A stretch of 64,000 bases of DNA from Gordionus sp. m RMFG-2023 (GCF_954871325.1 NC_088777.1:3412509-3476508), one strand, 5' to 3'. Positions 38,001-46,730 are shown, numbered from the stretch's first letter. The notes: generated by a model from the sequence alone, not told the origin. Translations and numbers: made by a program.

Positions 38001-38203
38001 TATAGTATCTCATAAAAAAATTTTGACCGATACTAGCAAAACTAACATTTTTGTAAATATGCACGATGTGTAATTAAAATATAAATATTATATTAGATTT
38101 AGGAAAATATTTTAATCTGAATAATTAGTTTACCCGATTGAACTATAATGGCAAGCCAGATAATCGCGACAATTAATATCCCATATAATTTGCTGCTATT
38201 CAT
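22776..38203 (-). CDS. putative type I membrane protein with nine Ig-like domains (11 exons)
   Basis: The gene model joins exons at 38,203-38,134, 35,427-35,167, 35,040-34,804, 34,024-33,770, 33,644-33,381, 31,375-31,139, 30,402-30,226, 27,485-27,237, 25,465-25,256, 24,186-23,935 and 23,002-22,776. All introns are GT/AG and phase 1, and every internal exon is a multiple of three, the classic layout of extracellular domain genes. The product would have about 810 residues: a signal peptide, nine beta-strand-rich domains of 59-88 residues, a membrane helix and a tail of about 48 residues. Most domains keep an Ig F-strand-like G-x-Y segment without cysteines; the ninth has a C...YNC pair. N-glycosylation sequons are frequent. 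It is probably a cell-surface receptor or adhesion protein, but I recognise no orthologue. Missing exons, or a stop at 23,897 instead of the membrane exon, remain possible. Confidence 0.65.
23049..23084. repeat. CTTT microsatellite
   Basis: About nine CTTT units with one interruption, lying in the last intron of the Ig-like gene, just before the tentative membrane exon. Confidence 0.85.
23935..24186 (-). CDS. Ig-like gene exon 10: domain 9 with canonical cysteines
   Basis: The acceptor TTTATAAG|TC opens in phase 1. The domain has KNRTTHIPNAKRFLRQEQCY, then LGDIWIEYEGVYNCDTDVLE and EPRWENFRLYVES. C...EGVYNC is the canonical Ig cysteine pair with the tyrosine motif, and FRLYVE looks like the G strand. 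Using donor GAGA|GTCATC the exon is 252 nt, symmetric. Without that donor the frame runs on to a stop at 23,897, making a secreted form of the protein. Confidence 0.6.
25256..25465 (-). CDS. Ig-like gene exon 9: domain 8
   Basis: 210 nt, acceptor GTTTTTAG|AG and donor TTTGG|GTAAAAG, phase 1 at both ends. It reads IVLLENKHGSALILESQYKS, SKYEWIIAGNKSKQVDLN and DGFDGLTVVKDNHKIIKAWF. The W-x-I strand and sequon fit an extracellular domain. A decayed copy lies at 42,335-42,515. Confidence 0.7.
26000..27200. other. intron 8 of the Ig-like gene, nothing else seen
   Basis: AT-rich intronic DNA; no further phase-1 exon or repeat was recognised. A G-rich word (GGAGGAGGGGAGGGGG) lies near 26,270. Confidence 0.35.
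27237..27485 (-). CDS. Ig-like gene exon 8: domain 7
   Basis: 249 nt with donor ATCG|GTAAGC in phase 1. The acceptor AAAAAATAG|AA is the only nearby one giving phase 1; the stronger-looking TTTATATAG eleven bases further would break the phase. It reads NLYRYYDPNMMNQKIFLTKI, DGSDTEYYWKIIKTNI and FKILVVRLAPI, similar to domain 1 in its ends. Confidence 0.6.
27490..29410. other. intron 7 of the Ig-like gene, nothing else supported
   Basis: AT-rich DNA with a run of 12 C at 28,985-28,996. Near 28,560-28,600 the minus strand reads EETTITVKGL then stop, which resembles the end of an Ig-like exon, but no acceptor or body is visible. Confidence 0.35.
29415..29594. mobile_element. MITE, family M1 copy 2 (hAT-like)
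   Basis: Starts TAGTGTTGTTAAACGG with inner words GAGCCGA and CAATATTTTAG, and ends near TTGAGTTAGC...GAGCCGTTTTAAAAC. The inverted ends match copies 1 and 3, with a degenerate right terminus. It lies inside intron 7 of the Ig-like gene. No intact target duplication is visible. Confidence 0.6.
30226..30402 (-). CDS. Ig-like gene exon 7: domain 6
   Basis: 177 nt, acceptor TTTGATACAG|GA and a consensus donor CGTA|GTAAGA, phase 1 at both ends. The 59-residue domain reads EDRYLTVEEGSKYKEKFVF, TIKINVSGTARLED and AGNKYAIYEYYSKTLKLTV. The EDAGNKYAIY segment is the clearest Ig-like F-strand signature among the cysteine-less domains. Confidence 0.75.
31139..31375 (-). CDS. Ig-like gene exon 6: domain 5
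   Basis: 237 nt, acceptor TTATCTTAG|GT and donor CTATAG|GTAATT, phase 1 at both ends. It reads KKDISDGFTLKFPIDV, SPWAEFISNNENLYTQYQ and ETFKGTYQISYENYRHEIN, again with a G-x-Y strand. It lies just downstream of the hAT insertion. A fragmentary copy is at about 44,560-44,690. Confidence 0.7.
31560..33264 (+). mobile_element. hAT (Ac-like) transposon, deletion derivative, 1,705 bp
   Basis: The ends are TAGAGAACTGCA and its inverse TGCAGTTCTCTA, flanked by identical 8-bp words AGGAGAAG at 31,552-31,559 and 33,265-33,272. Both ends carry GC-rich subterminal arrays of GGGTCGGGCTCGGG type (31,580-31,715 and 33,128-33,238). Coding remains only at 32,484-32,850: EVDELKKYLDPKLCV, NILKWWKTNHYEFPNLSILA, then, after one frame change near 32,670, PASSASSERAFSAAGRAFEE and RRTRLKPDKLDASLFIYHNY. 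This is the hAT C-terminal dimerisation domain. The rest of the transposase is missing. A 27-bp unit (ACTACAAAGGTAGAAAAAAC...) is repeated about three times at 32,009-32,079. It sits in an intron of the Ig-like gene, in antisense. Confidence 0.95.
33381..33644 (-). CDS. Ig-like gene exon 5: domain 4
   Basis: 264 nt, acceptor TATATAG|GC and donor CAAAC|GTATAA, phase 1 at both ends. The domain contains YEFDIGKYKLNTTTESIRV, VINGNKLTVKINIAI and KPGVYEITTLKRTPIFRIN. The last segment is an F-G strand pair without cysteine. The following intron carries the hAT insertion at 31,560-33,264. Confidence 0.75.
33770..34024 (-). CDS. Ig-like gene exon 4: domain 3
   Basis: 255 nt, acceptor TTTTTTTACAG|TC and donor GAAAG|GTTATC, phase 1 at both ends. 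Key parts are EYGKPFNFTWPVASEYLAP, KLINFTIDGNNLVFWSNG and PSGKYNVLIEEVVVAEISLE. It has two NFT sequons, no cysteine and a Trp in the first sheet. Two decayed copies in opposite orientations lie at 43,645-43,930 and 44,695-44,935. Confidence 0.75.
34804..35040 (-). CDS. Ig-like gene exon 3: domain 2
   Basis: 237 nt, acceptor AAATAAG|AA and donor AAAT|GTAACG, phase 1 at both ends. The middle reads GYWINGLAILDVKISNKSIG followed by IYSLKDKKPED, a beta-strand pattern with a sequon. The intron before it is only 126 nt. If the donor were skipped, translation would stop at a TAA six codons later. A decayed copy lies at 40,800-41,105. Confidence 0.7.
35167..35427 (-). CDS. Ig-like gene exon 2: domain 1
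   Basis: 261 nt, acceptor GAACTAG|AT and donor CTTG|GTAATA, both phase 1. The domain begins DNIKKREIAIYCHDSKQGDC, has two nearby cysteines, three sequons (NNS, NAS, NKS) and ends ETLVRIVPL. The ending resembles that of domain 7 (ILVVRLAPI), so domains 1 and 7 are probably paralogous. A decayed copy lies at 20,555-20,900. Confidence 0.7.
35828..36118 (+). repeat. dispersed repeat R2 copy 2, possibly a solo LTR fossil
   Basis: Direct-orientation relative of 4,608-4,862, sharing AATTAATAGGAATTAGTCGG-like, ACAACGTAAATC, CACGTTATCCAATTTAC and TCTTCTACAATATA words. It has an extra internal block. It lies in intron 1 of the Ig-like gene. LTR status is not proven. Confidence 0.35.
36470..37320 (+). 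mobile_element. LINE 3' fragment with restriction-like endonuclease region, copy C
   Basis: Around 36,745 the plus strand reads NEQLRVTLGYRFGCHLVSP then RHCMNCNLLVNDKRHGLNFI. This aligns with NDELRYAISLRLNCDMVIP and NCILCQTSVNPKGRHSLHC of the LINE at 49.4-52.4 kb. Further on, KKARIPKILEPCNLSPDDG matches KSACIPSTLEPTGL. This is the cysteine finger and start of the C-terminal nuclease. Several stops and shifts interrupt it. It lies antisense in intron 1 of the Ig-like gene, and an inverted paralogue lies at 61,600-62,130. Confidence 0.6.
37325..38130. other. intron 1 segment without micro-exons
   Basis: This 0.8-kb stretch corresponds in position to the 1.8-kb micro-exon array of the inverted copy at 59.8-61.6 kb. 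I looked for the micro-exon sequences on the minus strand and found none. Confidence 0.45.
38134..38203 (-). CDS. Ig-like gene exon 1: signal peptide
   Basis: ATG at 38,203 opens MNSSKLYGILIVAIIWLAII then VQS, a textbook signal peptide (short polar start, long hydrophobic core, VQS cleavage-type end). The exon ends TCGG|GTAAAC in phase 1. The almost identical exon at 59,624-59,696 on the other strand supports both the start and the donor. Confidence 0.75.
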
Positions 38204-39689
38204 ATTCTTTGTGCGATAGCCTCTTTTCCTAAAATTATATAATAGCTTAATGTAATTTACGAATGTTTATAAAAATGATATGACAAATTTATTCAATCAA
38301 TAACTTAAGGAGTGTTGTGGAAGAATAATTTGTTATAAAAATTATATTTTATAAAAATATTTTTTAAAAAATTATAATATCTTAATATTTTATTATTAAT
38401 CAAAAACTTTTTAATTTTTATTTCTAAAAAAAATATCTGCATTTTAGAGCACGTTTGAATTCAATAGTTTATTTTATTATGATTAGAAATAAAGATAAAA
38501 TTAATTTATAAAAAAATTTAATAATTTTATTAATTTTGAGCAGTTATATCAGGTCGACTGAGAACGTAACAAATGATAATTTTTCAATATTATAATAATA
38601 GAAATTACATTTGAAACATATTATATAAATGTGAAATAATTTTTTACCTCTTAATTTGAAGTCAGATATAAATTTATTTTCAACAAAAAAAAATTCTTGA
38701 ATCAGTAATACATGTTCTAAATTTTATTAATGAATTTATATTTATGAAATAAATTGAAAAATTTTGCTATAATAGAAAATTTGCGTTGGTTTACACCCCT
38801 CTCTCTACTCCTTTTACTTTTACTACTTTGACCTTTACATATTTACGTAAACATTTTTGGTTTATTAATATACATTTATTTTTCACGGAAAAGTTTAATT
38901 ATAAACAAAACAAAAAATTGCCCACTCCCTATTAACTTAGTGTATAAGACAACAATAACTCTAATAAATGAACACGGTCTTTGGGAAATTCATTTATAGT
39001 TTCAATTTGTTGCGAGAGATGGCATTCGAAAATAATAATGATTTTAACGATAAGATATTAAATGAATTGACCCTTTAAAAGGGATAGTGCTAATTTTTTT
39101 CAGGCGCTCACTCTAATGGGTTAACCCCAATTTCAATAAATGTTTATATATATTTTTTTTGTATCAAATTAAAAGTTCAAGACGCAATAATAATTTTTTT
39201 AAAATTAATTTTTTATGTTTTCTCAGAAATAGCTTATGTATTATCAAACGTTTAAAGATTATTAAAAAATATAAGCATCATTTTTTTTAAAATAAAAAGT
39301 AAAGTATAATTGGTAACGGACAAGGAAATAAGGTTAGAAAAGAAAGCCTAGGAAAACTCCTTGGAAAAAAAATAGGCTGGAGTTGAAGATTGTGATTTGC
39401 TTTGAGGATACTATAAAATAAATTGTTTTTTTAATTTTCAGTTTAATAATATTAAAATATCTATTTTAAAAAAAAATTTTTCTTATTTAATTTCTTATTA
39501 TTTGCCAACTCTATTATAAGTTATTTTTAATATTTTTTTTTCATTTTTTTTTTTCATCTTATCGTTTATAATTTATTCTTCTATTTTTGATTTTTTTTAC
39601 CCCTTTTTTTCATCTTCATCCTTAAAAAATTATGTGAAATGATTAAAGAGTAATATGATGTAGAAATATCTTTACATTTAATATTTATT

Positions 39690-40215
39690 ATGTTATTGGG
39701 ATTTTCCTCAAATGACTGAAATGAGGTATTCAACGGAACGGGTGATCAAAGGAGCACCCTATTTTTTTTGAATTCTGGAGGCTGAGTGATAGAGGGTAGT
39801 GGCAAGTTGTGGCTGCCCCAAAAGGTAAGTGCCTGAGATAGTTCATCTATAATATTAATTGAGCAGATAGACCGGATAAAATAATGGTTAAAAAAGTTGT
39901 AGCGGGGATAATGCTACCTTACTTGCTAGGGAAGGAAGTCTGAAGCCAGGAGGAGACTGAAAATTTTATGTCAAACCCTTTGATTTGGATTGCATGAGTA
40001 ACTAGCAAATCACTGCATATACTTAACTCAGGGCATATAGGATTTTGGGAATATTAAAATAGTTTTTGATTAATAATAAAAGAATTGATGTGCAGATAGG
40101 TAATTAAATAATATGTTTAATTTAGACAAATTGCTGAGGGATTTGTTAAAAAAAGTTTTGATATCTCCCACTATCGGTAATCCAAGATGTGTCATCAATA
40201 AATCATATTAATAAT
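39690..40215 (-). repeat. dispersed repeat R1 copy 2
   Basis: Inverted relative of 16,440-17,040. Matching words include TTTAGACAAATTG, ATCCAAGATGTGTCATCAAT, GCAAATCACTGCAT and GGGCATATAGGATTTTGGG versus CCCAGAATCATCTACGCCC. It forms the upstream end of duplication arm A. Confidence 0.6.
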
Positions 40216-40354
40216 TAAAATAAATTATAATCTTTGATTACAATAAAATTTACAATTATAACATTCATAGATTACCTTATTATTTCCCTTATATTAGACT
40301 AGTACTTTTTATATAGAAGTATCACAATGTAAATATTTTTTCGATGATATATTC

Positions 40355-40532
40355 TGGTGTTGTTAAACGGCTAACTCAATACTTCATCCAGAAAAATATT
40401 AAAAAATATTACCTAATCCTGAAGATTTTGCTCATAGAAGGAACAAAGATTAAGACTTATATTGTCGAAATCTTGAGGATCAGGCAATATTTATCTGGCT
40501 AAAATATTGAGTTAGCCATTTTAACAACACTA
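40355..40532. mobile_element. MITE, family M1 copy 3, perfect 8-bp target duplication
   Basis: Starts TGGTGTTGTTAAACGG and ends TTTTAACAACACTA, 178 bp, with inner inverted words GCTAACTCAATA and TATTGAGTTAGC. It is flanked by identical ATATATTC words at 40,347-40,354 and 40,533-40,540. The 8-bp duplication and termini put this family among hAT-driven MITEs. It is the best-preserved of the three copies. Confidence 0.9.
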
Positions 40533-40799
40533 ATATATTCATTTGTTTAATCATAGCTTTCCACATTGTTTTTCCATCATTTAGCAATTAAAATTCTTTA
40601 ATTAAAACCAAAAATTTATTTCGATAATACATCAAAATATAAAAAAGAAAAAAATGTAAATATTTATAATATGTTAATAGGTAAAAGGAAATGGGTTTGA
40701 AAATTATTTAAAAATTAATCATTATGAGTACCATATTTTGAATAGTATTTTTTTTTTCTTCTAAAATTTTATTTTAGGATCAAATCTTTCCTTATTAAA

Positions 40800-41105
40800 A
40801 ATTCAAAATCGAATAATTTACTAGGTGTTTATGTAATAATATCACTATCCCATTCGTCAAAAAAAAAGGAATATTTTTGCAGAATATAAACATTGTTGCA
40901 TTTTGCCAATTGATAGGATCTCCTGGTTTCTGATCTTCTAGCGTATATGTGTCAATAGTAATGTTACTGATTTTCACATTTAACATTGTTAAATCTCTGT
41001 TAGCTCAACCTCTCATTTCCTTGCTCAATTACCCTCTTGTGCGAATTTCAGCGGAAGTAAAGGTCGATATGTGTAGTGTTTTATCCAATTTTTTCTGTTC
41101 TTATT
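40800..41105 (-). pseudogene. decayed copy of Ig-like gene exon 3
   Basis: Minus strand reads SNITIDTYTLEDQKPGDPIN, matching SNKSIGIYSLKDKKPEDKSY of exon 3. Matching DNA continues upstream through GAGGTTGAGCTAACAG...GATAAAACAC. The donor position has GC instead of GT, and stops and indels break the upstream half. Confidence 0.7.
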
Positions 41106-42334
41106 TCATATTAAAAATATACGAACAAAATTTAAGTTGATGATGATAGGCCATTTTAATTAATATAATCGGAGTATTACTAACTCTGTCTCATAATTTG
41201 AGCGTTCTAGTAAAAATAAATATTTTAATGAAAAATAAATTGAAAACACTCATGCGCCATATCGCAGTATTAACACTATACTAACGCGTATACATATGTA
41301 TAAACAATGAATGCAAAATTTTAATTATTGATTTTAAGTTTTATACTTTTAAGAGAGATATATTTTTTCTGAAGGTCATATATAAATTTTTTCCTTGCAT
41401 TAAAGTGGTATATTCTACTTTGAAGTTGGGAAATTATTTTAAAAAATGATACAAAATATTTAGAGATATTGGAGTTCACTAGCTTTTAGAAAAGAAGTGG
41501 AAATGATAATTATTGTTTGCAAAGAATTAATTCATTTAGTATCTCGTGTAAATTTATAAGGAATATTGAAGAACAAATTATAAATCAATTCAGTAAAATT
41601 AGATATAAGGTCATCATCTGAGGTGCGAGGTTCTAAAATATTGAGAATTTGAGATTTTTTTATATATAGGCTGAGAAGTTTATTTATGGCACAAAGTTAT
41701 CTTAATTCAACCCAATGCCCGTCCATTGTCTTAGAAATATTTTTAGCCCCCCCCCCACTACTAGCTCAATAATTAAAATATCAGTATCCCGCTCACGCCG
41801 CCAGAAAATAGGAAGGTCTGGGCGGGCTGGCTAAGACTCCACCCACTCTTGTAAGCAGTGAAAATGATTATTCATCTTAAGTAAGCATCATGTTGAATAA
41901 TAATAATATTTCACCACTCCATATTAATTTTGCAAATCGACGCATTTAAATTAAACGCGTTTTCCTTTTATTTTTGATAAACTTTAAACTTGAACGTCTT
42001 TTTTTTTGACGAACACGTTTGTTTTTTACTTTCGTTTCAATTTTAGAAAAATATTATTTTTTTTTGATCATTTAAAAATCCAGGTTTTTAAAAAGGGTTA
42101 TTATATAATCAGCTGTTTTTTTTATCATGTTTGAATTTTTTTTAATTAGCCATCTCAAAATAGTTTATTAATTAATAATATTATTTATAGATTAGCGTTA
42201 ACATGGATATTGTTATTTCATATCTGATTCTGAATTAACATTATCGCCTAAATATAATAAATAACATAAATATCGTATATTCTATTGTTACAAAATTATA
42301 ATGTGTCCTAAAAGTATAAAATTAAACCAGGTGA

Positions 42335-42515
42335 ACTAGGGCTTTTCTTTGACATCTCTCAAACCGTCCAGACCGTCATCATTTGCTTGGAGAGGAAAAT
42401 GATTCAAGTCTGCTGGGTTGAATTTGGTGGCTATAATCAATTTATATTTTGAGCTCTTGTATTGAGATAAGAAAGTGCTGTTCTCATTTGGTATATAGAA
42501 CGACAATATCTAAAA
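42335..42515 (-). pseudogene. decayed copy of Ig-like gene exon 9
   Basis: Minus strand carries the acceptor TTTTTAG and then SQYKSSKYKLIIATKFNPAD and LQANDDGLDGL, close to SQYKSSKYEWIIAGNKSKQV and IQANDGFDGL of exon 9. A frame break near the beginning and a stop in place of the end mark it as dead. The homology continues into intron DNA up to about 43,000 (compare 25,500-25,860). Confidence 0.75.
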
Positions 42516-43549
42516 ACGGGTTTATGAATAATTGTTATTATATGCTTTCTTATCAAAAAGAAATTATTTTATTTTATATGTCAAATATCAATATTATCTC
42601 GAAATAAATTTTGAACTACCCAATCATGTAATTATATTATACAAGCCGTGTTTATTCCTGGCATAGGCAGAAGGCTGGAAGAAAATGGGATCAAGTATAG
42701 GAATAAACAATACTATAGATACATTTTATTAGTATACTCAAATTTTCATATTAAATGTTATTAGGGCATGCTTTGTTTTCTAATAAAAACTCATATTAAA
42801 TAGCAAAAAATATGTAAACAACATTTTAATATATAATTCACTTTCAATTCGAACATCATATAAATAAAAATTATTTTAAAAAGATGTTATTAACTCCAAT
42901 TTTTGCCGTTCTTTCCAATTAGAAATTCTTATTTAATAAGAACATTTTAATTTAAAAAAAAATTACTTTCAAGTTTTTATCATTGAATTTGATCATGGTA
43001 GATAATCGAACAAATAAAAGAATAATTTGAGAAATTTAATCTTGATATATTGATGGAGCCTCGATATCGAAGTAAATTCCAGATGCATCAACATATGGAA
43101 AAGATATCATAGCAGAATTAATAAAATCTTATCAAAAAATTCAGTTAAAATAAACTAAGATTTTTTCATTTGCATAAATATCGGTGCTAGTAAAAATTGG
43201 TGAATTTAATATTTATAAATAATTTATTCATATTAAAAAAAATTTATTATATATATTTATTTCCTATTTTTTTGATGTATTAAAAATTTGACCCATTGCC
43301 AACTAAAATATTAATACCTGTATTAGGTTTTTGATAATGTTACCCAAGAATACCTGAATGCTCAGAATAATCATATAATTTAGAATGTATGTACAAAATC
43401 TCACGCTATCTTTTATAAAAATGAATTTGTTTTAAGTTCTAAGGATTTAAAATCCTTTATATAAATCGGATTAAAATTATATAAAATTGAGAATAGAATT
43501 TACTAGGAATTATTTTATAATAAATCTAACAATAAATATAAAAGTGGTT

Positions 43550-43930
43550 TAAAAATGTCCATATAAAGTATTCATTATTTTGAACATTAATTTGTTTTTA
43601 ACTAATCTAAATGAAAGTTGAAATAATATTATTTTGTTTTATATTAGTCTAAAAATTCGCAAAAACAAATAGAACATGGCAAACCTTTTAATTTCACTTG
43701 TCCAGCGGTATCCGATTATTTAGCACTAAATATTTGTGACCTCTCACTTCAAGTGATATAACACATTGATGCCAAATTAATAAATCTCACAATCGAGTTC
43801 GAGGGTAATGATCTTATTTTTAGCTCAAATGGACTAGTTCCTATAGGAAAATATAGTGTAATAAAAAAGTGGTCTGTATAGCAGAAATTAGACTTATGTA
43901 AAAGGTTATTCAAATAACCTTTTATTTTTT
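43550..43930 (+). pseudogene. decayed copy of Ig-like gene exon 4, plus orientation (hairpin arm 1)
   Basis: Plus strand contains EHGKPFNFTCPAVSDYLALN, then DAKLINLTIE, GNDLIFSSNGLVPIGKYSV, clearly related to exon 4. Stops and indels interrupt it. The flank before it (AAAAATGTCCA...TTTGTTTTT) is the inverse of the flank after the second copy at 44,980, so the two form a long inverted repeat. Confidence 0.75.
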
Positions 43931-44559
43931 CTTCCTTAATTTACGCCAATATTTTTTATAACACCAATATATTTGTATAATTTTAGTCGATTTTTATTTT
44001 TAATTTATAATATATTACTGATCTAGTATTAATTTAAAAAAATATTAAAATGGAATCAAAAATGGCCCCTCTATCTTGACCGGTTTAATAAAATATATTT
44101 AAATTATTTAATGTTCTTAATCTATTAAATTCTTAAGATTTATTAAAAGTTTAATAGTGATAGATGCGAATGTTGATATGTGAAATATTTAAGTGGTTAT
44201 AAGCTTTTTATGAGTGCTTATCTGGATTACATAAGAAGATGAGTATAAATTAGGGGGGGATAGATGAAGGACTCAGCAGCGTAAACATAGGAAAAAAAAT
44301 CAAAGAAGAATAAGGTTTTATACGCAAAAATTTTATTACTCCCCTAAAAATCTTACATTTTTTCTTTCAAATATGAGGAGGCAAATAAATCTTCTTCATG
44401 TTAAAGCAAAGTAAGTGCCTCACGAAATGTAAATCAGCTTTGTATTAGCTTGAAAAATGTTTAATCAATGTTAAATTTTATTTATGGAAAATTGTAACTT
44501 TATAATATATGATATCGTTTGGTTAATAATTATTTTTTCTTTTTTTTCAAGAATATAAA

Positions 44560-45005
44560 TTAATTTAATTATTATATAAAATGTAAATTACCTATAAAAC
44601 TGAAAGATATTTATACCTATAATTTTTATATGATATTTGATATGTTTCCATGAATTTTTCAAAATGATTAATTATGTTATTATCCAAAAATTAACTTATG
44701 ACTGGCATTAATTGAGGTAGAAAAAATAAAAGGATATTTGATTATCCTTTTACTTCTCTGCTACAAAGACCAATTCAAATATTGCACTATATTTCCCTGT
44801 AGGATCTAGTCCGTTTTACCTGAAAATAAGTTCATGTACCTCAATTGTGAGATTTATTAATTTGTCATCAATATCTTAAAATATCACTTGAAGTGAGTGG
44901 TTTTAACTATTTGATACTCGTAAAAAAAAATATAAAACAGAATAATATTTAATCTTTACATTTAGAAAAGTTGAAAACAAATTATTGGACATTTTTAAAC
45001 CACTT
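44560..45005 (-). pseudogene. decayed copies of exons 4 and 6, minus orientation (hairpin arm 2)
   Basis: 44,695-44,935 on the minus strand is a second decayed exon 4 (words TTTTTCAGGTAAAACGG..., ACAATTGAGG, CTCACTTCAAGTGATATTTT). 44,560-44,690 is a remnant of exon 6 (ATATCAAATATCATATAAA...). Intervening DNA 44,040-44,460 resembles the intron at 30,480-30,910 in direct orientation, including ATCTGGATTACATAAGAAG. The block is thus a compressed copy of 30.5-34.1 kb lacking exon 5 and the hAT element. Confidence 0.7.
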
Positions 45006-45127
45006 TTATAATTATTCTAAATATGAAACTAATTATTAATTTTCAATTTAAGGACATTTTATCTAAAGCACAAATATAAATAAAACATTCTATCTAAAGC
45101 ACACAGTTATCTATTCCATCTACATCA

Positions 45128-45838
45128 AATTGTGATGATATTACAACTTCAAACATTCTTGAATCTAATCCAACTTCAAACATTCTCGAATCTAAAACTG
45201 ACATTCATATCACTAATTCCTTCATTGACCAATTCCTTGGCCTTCCAAAACCTCGTTTGATCTCCAGAATTCCAAGAGGTGCCAGACAAGTGGTTTCTTC
45301 ACTATGCCCAATGCATTGATAGGCTATTAGAACTTCTCTCTTCTAAGGATGTGTGGTCAGCCTTCCTTTTATTTGGTCACAAATATTTCCAAATTCCTGC
45401 AGCGAATGGTAATTCTTTCGCTAGGAATATTAAACTAGCATCTTCTAATGCTAATTATGAACCACATAAAAATAACTAATACCAGTAACAAAAAACAGGA
45501 CGATTTAATTTTCAAGGTGAAGCTAATTGATAACATAATAAACAATTTGGAATTAATGGTGCTCTCGTAGCTCTTTTGACACACTTGCTCCAGTGGATGC
45601 AGTGTCATGTCATACCAAAGACTACTAGACATGCATCCCAAAACACTGGAATCTATAATGATTAATGAAACCAAGAACCACCCTTGATTTTCACATCGGA
45701 AGAAGTATTTAAATAGTGAGATCTTTTCAGAAGGACGCGGCTCCTGGATTTGAAGGTATCAAACCTTTATATCTTCAAGATTTAACTACTCCCATCCTCA
45801 ACAGTCAAACCTATTTATTGGATAAAATAACTAGACCT
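45128..45838 (+). mobile_element. LINE fragment, copy B
   Basis: The plus strand reads FIDQFLGLPKPRLISRIPRG then ARQVVSSL, matching FLTTPKSFVISRIPKGARLQ of the main LINE. Near 45,722 it reads FQKDAAPGFEGIKPLYLQDL, the counterpart of FKRDSSPGFAGFRP and of the GLRPxHLKDL motif that precedes the reverse transcriptase palm in this LINE group. Several frame breaks lie between. The copy stops abruptly at about 45,838, where another repeat begins. Confidence 0.65.
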
Positions 45839-46440
45839 GTGTGCCGATGTCTCAATCAACGGCGGCGGTTTTTTTAAATTTTTTTATCGGCGTTCGGCGG
45901 AGGCTGATTTGCTTAATATTTATTTTAAAATTTTTTTTAATGAATTTAATTCATAAATCAATATATTTTTTAATGAATATAATTTATAAATTAATGTATT
46001 ACATTTTTTATAATTTATTTAGGCGATCTTTTCTAACACATTATTAACTGAAGAAAACCATTGAAAAAACAAGTTACGTTTTGTGTTTTAATATTAAATT
46101 TTATTTCTACTTTTAAAAAATCAAATTATAATAATAATATATTCAAAATGTACAATAATCAACTAGTATATATATATACTAAAACATTTCAATCAAAACA
46201 TTTAAGTTAATACTCAATAAATTATTTTACAAATTTGAATAAACACAATATTAATTCTCAATTACAAATTTGAATAAACACAATATGTAACATTAATACT
46301 CAATTAATTATTTTACAAAAACAACACTATTGACATTCCCCTCCTCGACAAAGCATCAAGTTTCTGCTCAGAGAGCGCATAAGTCTGTCTGATGGCGTGA
46401 GACCATACGTTTTTGTAAGTTTGAAAAGTTGCTGTTCGTC
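45839..46440 (-). mobile_element. possible hAT remnant interrupting LINE copy B
   Basis: The left edge (GTGCCGATGTCTC, then CGGCGGCGG and CGGCGTTCGGCGGAGG) looks like a transposon terminus with GC-rich subterminal repeats. On the minus strand near 46,430-46,340, IRQTYALSEQKLDALSRRG weakly resembles the end of a hAT dimerisation domain (RxRLSExxLxxL). No terminal inverted partner or target duplication was found. Confidence 0.3.
46045..46330 (+). repeat. direct repeat D1, first copy
   Basis: About 285 bp, repeated almost unchanged at 48,118-48,400. Shared words include AAGAAAACCATT, AATATTAAATTTTATTTCTAC, ATATTCAAAATGTACAA and TTTGAATAAACACAATAT. Both copies lie next to minus-strand hAT-like coding, so they may be parts of related hAT 3' regions. 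Confidence 0.7.
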
Positions 46441-46620
46441 ATCATTATTATAAGGAATAATTGATAAAATTTGAATACACGGAATAAAATAAACAAGAAT
46501 TTGGAATAAATTTTTTAGAATATGGAATGATGAATATGTTGAATTCCGTAAGAATGAATTATATAAATATGTGAAATTCCATAAGAATGATAAATCAAAA
46601 AAAAATTATTATATAATATT

Positions 46621-46730
46621 TAGCGTTTTTTTTAAATTTTGCGTTTTAGTGTTCAATTAATTTTTTTGCGTTTTAGTCTCCAATTTATTTTTTCGCGTTT
46701 TAGTCTTTTGCGTTTTAGTGTTAAATTTAT
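46621..46730. repeat. GCGTTTTAG short irregular repeat
   Basis: Five GCGTTTT-containing units at irregular 15-40 bp spacing (TTGCGTTTTAGTGTTCAATT and variants). Confidence 0.6.

Larger units (their letters stand above)
36250..40215 (-). repeat. inverted segmental duplication, arm A (Ig-like gene 5' region)
   Basis: This block matches 57,590-62,330 in inverted orientation over several separate stretches: a tract around the LINE copy (36,300-37,320 vs 62,300-61,600), the signal-peptide exon (38,134-38,290 vs 59,700-59,540), a tract with AGTGCTAATTTT/AAATTAGCACTATCCC (38,640-39,130 vs 59,230-58,680), CTCCTTGG...AGGCTG (39,360 vs 58,430), and repeat R1 (39,690-40,020 vs 57,910-57,590). Divergence is considerable, so the duplication is not recent. 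Confidence 0.75.
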
